19,632 nucleotides of DNA from UBA6776 sp964636785 (lineage in GTDB: Bacteria > Bdellovibrionota > Bdellovibrionia > Bdellovibrionales > UBA1609): contig CAZWVK010000039.1 of NCBI GenBank assembly GCA_964636785.1, forward strand, positions 1 to 19,632. The letters run 5' to 3'. The first letter of the stretch is position 1, and every line of letters starts with the position of its first letter. The position numbers and the translations under genes were made by a program. Below the pieces are notes generated by a model. It did no database searches and was not told where the DNA came from. It worked only from the letters and a program-made list of their open reading frames with translations. Below, piece by piece: positions 14,852 through 19,632 of the stretch.

Positions 14852-16210
14852 CTACCCCGTTTTCTTCACTTTCAACAATTCTTTCCACATCTTGTTATTA
14901 ACAATGTCAGCGATCTTGTCGGTCTTAAACTCCGGCTTTCCACAATAATTGTTCTCATTCACTTCTCGGCCATGACCAAGAATTAAGGCCCTATCATCCA
15001 GAGACATTCCTGCGTCTCTCGCGGCGACATTGAACCCTCTTCTCATATCATGCCTAGTAAATGGCACCTTTACGTCTGTGCGAAGCCTTTGACCGTTTTT
15101 GTACTTCTTGGCCGATTCATTAATGCACACCGCTGGTTCTACAAGTCCCGCAGCCACGAATAAAGCTCCCCATGCTCCACGAACACTATCCACCCGACGA
15201 TAGACCTTCTTCTTTCGCCCTTTGCTAAGATCTCGATCAATCATTGTGAATATAAACTTCGCTTCTACTGGAACAACTCGTCCATGATCATTAGGACTAT
15301 AGCCAACAACCCTATGGGTGTTTGCCCTTTCAACCAATGGTTTAAGCATTTCCAAAACATCCTGGGGAATAATCGTCACACGGGCTTTACTATATTTAGG
15401 AGCCCATCTGTCCCCATGTTGAATTGGGCATTTTTTTGGCTGAATCAACCACTTGCCAGTCTCCCAATCTACATCGTCCACTTCCAGATAAAGCAGCTCC
15501 TCTTTCCTTGCTCCGGTCCTGAAGAGACCATAAGCAAATTCTTTAACCGGAAATTCGAAGCGGTGCTTGTAGTTCGCAGACATTAATTTCGGGAGAACTT
15601 CGGGAGGAGGGGTGACTGTACGTGCCCTCTCCTCTTTTGGTACTGTTATGGAATCAACTTCAAGCCAAGGATTTTGTGGAATCCATTTTCTTCGTTTCAG
15701 CCATTTAAACAAACGCTTTATATCGTTAAGCGCACCGAAAGCTGTGACCCTTTTAATTTCTTCAGCCTTCACTCTTTTAAGTAAGTGCTTACGAAAATTA
15801 TAAGCGTCATCTTCCGTCAACTTGTGAACGTACTTCACTCGATACTTGGTTTCTAAAACTTTTGCGATACCTAATAAACGCTTTTTTAGATCCTTGTAGT
15901 AATTTGGTGAGGCACCCTCGGATTTCAGATGGTCGATGTATTCATCAATCGCTATTTGAAATGTGGTCAATCGGCTGGAGCTTCTTTGAATTTTATCAAT
16001 CTCTTTTTGAGAGAATAAACCCTTCGCAAGCTCTTTAGCTTTTCGGTCAGCATTTCGTTTAACCGCTTGTTCATTGTTACCAGGCGCTTGTCCGTAGAAC
16101 CATTTGCCATTTGGTAACTTGAATTTCCAGTACCAACCCGTTTCTCGTTCATAGATATAAACGCTCGGGGCATATTCAAAAGATACTTCAATTTTGACTA
16201 GTTCATTCAT
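14852..16210 (-). CDS. int: Tyrosine recombinase / site-specific integrase
   Basis: The 452-aa phage-type integrase inserts and excises the island by strand exchange at the tRNA-Leu site. The N-terminal part holds an arm-binding-like strand region (ETGWYWKFKLPNGKWFYG), followed by a SAM-like core-binding domain (FQIAIDEYIDHLKSEG..., about 85-180). The catalytic domain has Arg I in FRTGARKEELLYL (about R235), the His-x-x-Arg box RHDMRRGF (about H387 and R390), the second His in LGHG (about H413) and the nucleophile Tyr in ENNYCG (about Y422). All are intact, so it is probably active. The ATG at 16210 follows AGGAG at 7 nt; a longer in-frame start at 16267 would overlap the upstream gene and is rejected. 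It ends 6 nt short of the tRNA 3' end. Confidence 0.95.
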   Translation of the reverse strand: MNELVKIEVSFEYAPSVYIYERETGWYWKFKLPNGKWFYGQAPGNNEQAVKRNADRKAKELAKGLFSQKEIDKIQRSSSRLTTFQIAIDEYIDHLKSEGASPNYYKDLKKRLLGIAKVLETKYRVKYVHKLTEDDAYNFRKHLLKRVKAEEIKRVTAFGALNDIKRLFKWLKRRKWIPQNPWLEVDSITVPKEERARTVTPPPEVLPKLMSANYKHRFEFPVKEFAYGLFRTGARKEELLYLEVDDVDWETGKWLIQPKKCPIQHGDRWAPKYSKARVTIIPQDVLEMLKPLVERANTHRVVGYSPNDHGRVVPVEAKFIFTMIDRDLSKGRKKKVYRRVDSVRGAWGALFVAAGLVEPAVCINESAKKYKNGQRLRTDVKVPFTRHDMRRGFNVAARDAGMSLDDRALILGHGREVNENNYCGKPEFKTDKIADIVNNKMWKELLKVKKTG

Positions 16211-16220
16211 AGTTTTTCTC

Positions 16221-16472
16221 CTAGCCTTGGTATCCCTGCTTACGAGAACGTTGCAGGAACGCATCAAGGTCTGTTTTGAGAAAAACTAGGCCTTCCTTAG
16301 TAAAATCACAGAATGTCAGCCTTCTTGATCGGAGCGCGTGATAGCGAATACTATCCACATTGCACCTACAGTAAAAGGCTGCTTCTTTTTCATTAAACAC
16401 ATGATGGTTTAACGCAATTGTTACTGCTATTTGGTTTTCAAAGAACATTTGATCCTTATAAAGATCGGACAC
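16221..16472 (-). CDS. Small excisionase-like helix-turn-helix protein
   Basis: The 83-aa protein has the compact form of excisionase/AlpA-like MerR-type DNA-binding proteins: FNEKEAAFYCRCNVDSIRYH (recognition helix-turn-helix), then a beta-wing and the closing VFLKTDLDAFLQRSRKQ. In phages and islands such proteins bend DNA at the attachment site, favour excision, or control the integrase. It lies 10 nt upstream of int on the same strand, the usual position. The start is GTG at 16472, behind GGAGG; ATG 16448 is an alternative with its own AAGGA. The first 20 residues lack an obvious role. Confidence 0.7.
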   Translation of the reverse strand: MSDLYKDQMFFENQIAVTIALNHHVFNEKEAAFYCRCNVDSIRYHALRSRRLTFCDFTKEGLVFLKTDLDAFLQRSRKQGYQG

Positions 16473-16586
16473 AAGCCCTCCATTTGCAAGAGGAAAAGGC
16501 GGGCCTAAACTGTTGAAATATTTGGTGTTTTTCTGACTTAGGGAGTCGAATTAGGATGATTTTGCGCAGACCGGATCAACATCCGT
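16473..16586. other. Short gap between the Argonaute gene and the recombination module
   Basis: The 114 bases contain no supported gene. A small hairpin (CGGAT/ATCCG with loop CAAC on the plus strand, 16572-16585) follows the Argonaute stop but has no T-tract, so a rho-independent terminator is not convincing. Transcription of the defence operon could continue into the excisionase and integrase genes. Confidence 0.4.
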
Positions 16587-18107
16587 TCATATATAAAACT
16601 TAAACTGCGGTTTTGGGTTTTTTGTTGGAGTTGATACTAAAATTTCTCCTACTGCTCCAGAAAAACCCACGGTCACAGGTGACGCTTCACTTAGTTTACA
16701 TGCATTGTAGTTGAGCTTTGATAAGCCCAAAATGTCTTTTGATACAATTTCAATGTCCGCTTCTCCAAACTGAACCGTTATTCTTAACGGCATAGGAATT
16801 TCTGCTCCATCGTAAGTTTCCAGTTCATACTTAAAACCAGAGGCCCACAGGTAAGCTTCGCTATCGTTAATCTTCAAATATGTACCGCGAACAACAGGTC
16901 TTGTGCCATTACGAAAAAGTCGGAAAGAAAGATCCTTTTTAACTCTTACAGCAACAACCCTTACTCCTTCAGGGCAAGCCTCTTGAAATCCCTCAAACTC
17001 TTCTGGTGAAAACTCGGAGGGACAATGAATGAATATCTCTCGAAGAGGCTTGCCCCCAAGAGCTTCGTATTCTTTTAGCACACCTGCCAGCATCTTCTTT
17101 GCACCATCCTTACTGAGGTGAAGCGTCTTGTCTTCAGGAGAGTAAACAACTCCTTCGTCACCCTTGAAAACTACACCATCGCCATCTTGTAAAAACATCT
17201 GGGCTGCACAACAAGCACTTTTGCTGCCATCCTCATTGCCAGTCATTTTAAAACAGAGTCCTATGTAACAAACTCCCTCTCTAACAGATGAAAGTTTCCA
17301 AGGCTTTCCTCCAATTTTGTAATACGTGGTGGTGCTCAGGTTCCACGCTCTATCAGACAAAGGAGTGAGGCCATTACCTCGCTTATAGAATGCCTGTTTT
17401 TCCTCCTCTTCCCCAATCGCTAACGTTGACTCCAAAATAATTTGAATAGGAATATTGAATTCCATTGCGCGAGCCTTTATCTGCCGCCGAAAATCTGGGA
17501 AATACATATAGTAGTCGTAGTTATTCTCGCTGAAGAAATCCATTTGCTTTAATGTGGTCTTAATTTCCTTTTTTGAGGGAGTCTTTCCTTTCGCTCCCCT
17601 CACCACTGCTTTTGGCCTACATCTCTTTGAGATAAAGTCCGGAACCACACAGTAAATGACATCAAAATGCTCATCCATTTTTGACATCTTTTGAATCTGT
17701 GACAAATACAAATCCACGATCTCTCCTACCCGCTGGAAGCGATCTCCTTTCATTGAGACCTCATCAAGCTTTTCATCTGAGACCGACAAATAACAACTTG
17801 GACCGTCGGGGAGCTTTGTTCCAAATATGGCTTCGAACCCTGGATACATAGGCCAAATAGATTCATTCTGAACCTTATCGCTTATATATACTGGCTTTTT
17901 TATTGTATCGAAAAAACGCTCAAACAAATCTCGACCCGCTCTTGTCGAGATCAAACCATAACACATACTTTTCCGGTGAGAGTTTTCGTTGATGTCACAC
18001 GGTCCAAATGTAGCTAACCCATCATGTGGATTTGACAAAGATTGGCCATAACCAAATTCCAGTAGCGGTTCATCTAAAACTTTTGCTTTTATCTCATTAA
18101 AATTCAA
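16587..18107 (-). CDS. Short prokaryotic Argonaute (MID-PIWI), SPARTA subunit
   Basis: The preferred product is 506 aa, a typical short pAgo lacking N and PAZ domains. The N-terminus carries EPLLEFGYGQSLSNPHDGLATFGPCD, a signature of this family. The MID domain (about 145-235) contains RRQIKARAMEFNIPIQII, with the Lys and Gln expected to hold the guide 5' end. The PIWI domain (about 270-506) ends in Tyr-Ile, whose carboxylate contacts the guide in Argonautes. Catalytic acids are absent: YIGLCF replaces the first Asp position, and IHCPSEF stands where the second acidic site would be, so it should bind but not cut. The TTG at 18107 follows AAGGAG at 7 nt; ATG 18140 has a poor site. It overlaps the TIR-APAZ gene by 11 nt, implying coupled synthesis of a 1:1 complex. 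Confidence 0.9.
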   Translation of the reverse strand: MNFNEIKAKVLDEPLLEFGYGQSLSNPHDGLATFGPCDINENSHRKSMCYGLISTRAGRDLFERFFDTIKKPVYISDKVQNESIWPMYPGFEAIFGTKLPDGPSCYLSVSDEKLDEVSMKGDRFQRVGEIVDLYLSQIQKMSKMDEHFDVIYCVVPDFISKRCRPKAVVRGAKGKTPSKKEIKTTLKQMDFFSENNYDYYMYFPDFRRQIKARAMEFNIPIQIILESTLAIGEEEEKQAFYKRGNGLTPLSDRAWNLSTTTYYKIGGKPWKLSSVREGVCYIGLCFKMTGNEDGSKSACCAAQMFLQDGDGVVFKGDEGVVYSPEDKTLHLSKDGAKKMLAGVLKEYEALGGKPLREIFIHCPSEFSPEEFEGFQEACPEGVRVVAVRVKKDLSFRLFRNGTRPVVRGTYLKINDSEAYLWASGFKYELETYDGAEIPMPLRITVQFGEADIEIVSKDILGLSKLNYNACKLSEASPVTVGFSGAVGEILVSTPTKNPKPQFKFYI

Positions 18108-19437
18108 TGGTGCTCTCCTTTGACTCAAACAGAATATCATCTCGCTTCAGCTCAATCACATTGTCTGGGTCTAAAGCTGCTTCATTAATTCCTTTATCAA
18201 CTTGAACCTGAGTTGGCTGACAGCCAACAACTAATGGGCCCGAGTCGGTCTCTAACAGTCTTATCCGTTCCATCCCATCGCCAAACCATCTCATAATAGC
18301 GACAACACGGTTAAACCAAAAGTCGTTAAACTTCATTTTTAAATATTTCTTCCTAAACCTAAAAGCCTTTTTATCATCAACTCTTCGCCCACTTTCATCT
18401 GTGAAGTAAAATTCAACCTTCACGGTAATAATGGGATCTTCAGAGCGATTAAACTCAACATTGAATCGCGGAGCCACATGATAGCGATAATACGACCTTA
18501 ACCCTTTGATCCGGCCCCCAACACACTGGCCATGGACTGAGACAAAAGTTCGTCTGCCACTTAAATTTTCATATTTAAGACGGTCGCCAACAAAAATATT
18601 TTTGGGAAAATAAACGCGTCCCGATTCCCAATCCTTTTTTAAACCACGGTTAATACAGTAAAAATCAATATGTTTCCGTATTAGATTTCTAGCAACATTT
18701 TGAGTGAGCAAGCCTATAAAGGTGGAACTTTCCTGCCAAACGACCTCATCAATCTTTTGCAAATGAGGCACAAGTTCTGATGGCGTCGACTGAAATGAAA
18801 AGTAATGCTCACCGTTTCGATAATAAATCCAGTCGGTCTCATTCACCTTCTCTGCTGTCTTCTTTCCGGCTCGATAGACATTAATCTTTTGAGGCACACT
18901 TTCGATAACCAAGACATTTGTTAATAGTTCTTCTGGGCCACCGACAGATTTACTATCATTTCGATAGAGGCTCTTAAGTCTCTGTAAGCTCTCAACTTGA
19001 TTCTTCGGGGCGTTTACTGAATCGAGCTTTTTTACCAGCTTAGCCAGACCGTCAAACCAGTTTTCATTAAACGGAATCGCCGCCAAATCAGTCGTCACCA
19101 AGTCAAAGTCATTTGGTGACAAATCATCGACAATTAATGGAATGAGAAAGTCAGAGACCCCCATTTCTTTTCGAACCTTATTCGCCAAAGTTCTTTCTTT
19201 AAGAGGAGTGTCCTTATTCACCGAATCCTTAGACATCAAAGCTAAAAACCTGAATGTTCTTGTCTTTATCGCATTCACGATGTCGCTAGGGAAAGGCTCT
19301 CCCCCCAGCATTTGGAGCCGATCAATCCACACATAATAGCCTTCCCTAGTGAGCATTTTTGCCAGCCACACAGCGAATTGAGCGTTTTCCCATGCATAAC
19401 TTATAAATATAAACTTTCGATCTGCTGCTGTTGCCAA
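18097..19437 (-). CDS. TIR-APAZ effector protein, SPARTA subunit
   Basis: The preferred product is 446 aa. Residues ~7-140 form a TIR domain: FIFISYAWEN (beta-A), GYYVWIDRLQML (box 2-like), a helix, then TPLKERTLANKV with the probable catalytic Glu (about E81) of NAD+-cleaving TIRs, and FLIPLIVDDL. The remainder (~165-446) fits an APAZ region, the N/PAZ-like partner module of short Argonautes. In the known SPARTA systems this subunit pairs with the Argonaute; guide-directed target binding causes TIR assembly and NAD+ depletion, killing or arresting the infected cell. The start is TTG at 19437 with GAGGGGG at 6 nt; an upstream TTG (19491) lacks a ribosome site. It is the first gene of the two-gene operon. 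Activity is inferred, not shown. Confidence 0.9.
   Translation of the reverse strand: MATAADRKFIFISYAWENAQFAVWLAKMLTREGYYVWIDRLQMLGGEPFPSDIVNAIKTRTFRFLALMSKDSVNKDTPLKERTLANKVRKEMGVSDFLIPLIVDDLSPNDFDLVTTDLAAIPFNENWFDGLAKLVKKLDSVNAPKNQVESLQRLKSLYRNDSKSVGGPEELLTNVLVIESVPQKINVYRAGKKTAEKVNETDWIYYRNGEHYFSFQSTPSELVPHLQKIDEVVWQESSTFIGLLTQNVARNLIRKHIDFYCINRGLKKDWESGRVYFPKNIFVGDRLKYENLSGRRTFVSVHGQCVGGRIKGLRSYYRYHVAPRFNVEFNRSEDPIITVKVEFYFTDESGRRVDDKKAFRFRKKYLKMKFNDFWFNRVVAIMRWFGDGMERIRLLETDSGPLVVGCQPTQVQVDKGINEAALDPDNVIELKRDDILFESKESTIEF
18115..18120 (-). promoter_or_regulatory. Ribosome binding site deciding the Argonaute TTG start
   Basis: AAGGAG lies 7 nt before a TTG at 18107-18105, inside the last codons of the TIR-APAZ gene. 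This marks the TTG, not the ATG 33 nt upstream, as the likely start. Confidence 0.7.
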
Positions 19438-19443
19438 GATGTT

Positions 19444-19450
19444 CCCCCTC
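19444..19450 (-). promoter_or_regulatory. Ribosome binding site deciding the TIR-APAZ TTG start
   Basis: GAGGGGG lies 6 nt before TTG at 19437-19435. The encoded N-terminus then begins a few residues before the first TIR strand, matching the compact N-terminus expected of such proteins. Confidence 0.65.
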
Positions 19451-19489
19451 GAAATCCCGGAGTAGTATAGTGACGCGGATTCTCCATTC

Positions 19490-19517
19490 AAGATAAAAAG
19501 TTATTTTTTGGACACAA
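19490..19517 (-). promoter_or_regulatory. Candidate promoter of the TIR-APAZ/Argonaute operon
   Basis: On the minus strand TTGTGT (19512-19517) and TATCTT (19490-19495) are 16 bp apart, giving a predicted transcript start near 19483 and a leader of about 45 nt before the TTG at 19437. The match to consensus is only moderate. Confidence 0.35.
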
Positions 19518-19536
19518 ATTGATTCTTTTGGGACAC
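19506..19536. repeat. Direct repeat overlapping the operon promoter
   Basis: TTTTGGACAC (19506-19515) and TTTTGGGACAC (19526-19536) share the GGACAC core at a 21-bp spacing, about two helical turns, and the first copy overlaps the proposed -35 box. This is a possible operator for an unseen regulator; chance is not excluded. Confidence 0.3.
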
Positions 19537-19632
19537 CGTTGAGGATTGCTTCTCCAAGCAGTTAATTTGATGGACTTTGACCGTATCCCCAAAAATAGTA
19601 CTACTTAAAAAGTTAGAAGCGTAGTGACAAAG

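Larger units (their letters stand above)
14759..19632. mobile_element. tRNA-Leu-associated genomic island carrying a SPARTA-type system (right end not in window)
   Basis: The island is recognised by an integrase gene ending 7 nt from the tRNA CCA, an excisionase-like gene beside it, and defence cargo on the same strand. The left boundary lies within or next to the tRNA-Leu locus. The right boundary is not seen: I found no tRNA 3'-half repeat between 14846 and 19632. Islands of this kind commonly carry anti-phage systems, which fits the cargo. Confidence 0.75.

Noticed and set aside
16211..16267. Longer N-terminus of the integrase
   Set aside because: It overlaps the excisionase-like gene, while ATG 16210 has a well-placed AGGAG.
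16571..16587. Rho-independent terminator after the Argonaute gene
   Set aside because: The stem is only about 5 bp and no T-tract follows on the minus strand.
14846..19632. CRISPR array or second defence system in the island
   Set aside because: No regularly spaced repeats or further recognisable defence genes were seen; only recombination genes and the TIR-APAZ/Argonaute pair are present.

Overview
The window looks like the chromosome of a Gram-negative bacterium, most likely a member of the Bdellovibrionota (Bdellovibrio-like). This is inferred from the style of the proteins, above all an HNH endonuclease of a type I associate with Bdellovibrio genomes, and from the outer-membrane and periplasmic proteins. 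The phylum call is moderate; no rRNA gene is present to settle it. The window splits into a conserved housekeeping part (about 1-14,590) and an accessory island (about 14,590 to the right edge).

Housekeeping part. A plus-strand HNH endonuclease gene (145-1191) converges on a long minus-strand block. Read in the direction of transcription (right to left) the block is: an outer-membrane beta-barrel protein with its own terminator; a secreted SurA-like protein followed directly by a RimI-type acetyltransferase, ending in a second terminator; then rimP, nusA, infB, rbfA, truB, rpsO, pnp, an M16 zinc peptidase and dut. rimP to truB are packed with overlaps of 1-4 nt or gaps of a few nt and supply ribosome maturation (RimP, RbfA), transcription elongation/termination (NusA), initiation (IF-2), tRNA pseudouridylation (TruB), S15 and RNA decay (PNPase). 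The convergent gap 1192-1371 holds four consecutive stem-loops, three with GGA in the loop, and a palindrome that recurs inside the HNH gene.

Island. At 14,590-14,845 there is a truncated 5' copy of a tRNA-Leu gene (40 nt, broken at the anticodon loop), 129 bp of spacer with a long inverted repeat, and then a complete tRNA-Leu(CAA) gene. Six bases beyond its CCA end lies a tyrosine recombinase gene, preceded by a small excisionase-like gene. Upstream of these, on the same strand, is a two-gene defence operon: a TIR-APAZ protein followed by a short prokaryotic Argonaute overlapping it by 11 nt. Gene order, lengths (446 and 506 aa from the preferred starts), an intact TIR catalytic Glu and a PIWI domain without catalytic acidic residues all fit a SPARTA-type system, in which guide-directed recognition of invader nucleic acid switches on NAD+ destruction by the TIR domain. 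Both defence genes appear to start at TTG codons placed behind good Shine-Dalgarno sequences. The island runs off the right edge of the window, so its far attachment site and any further cargo are not visible.
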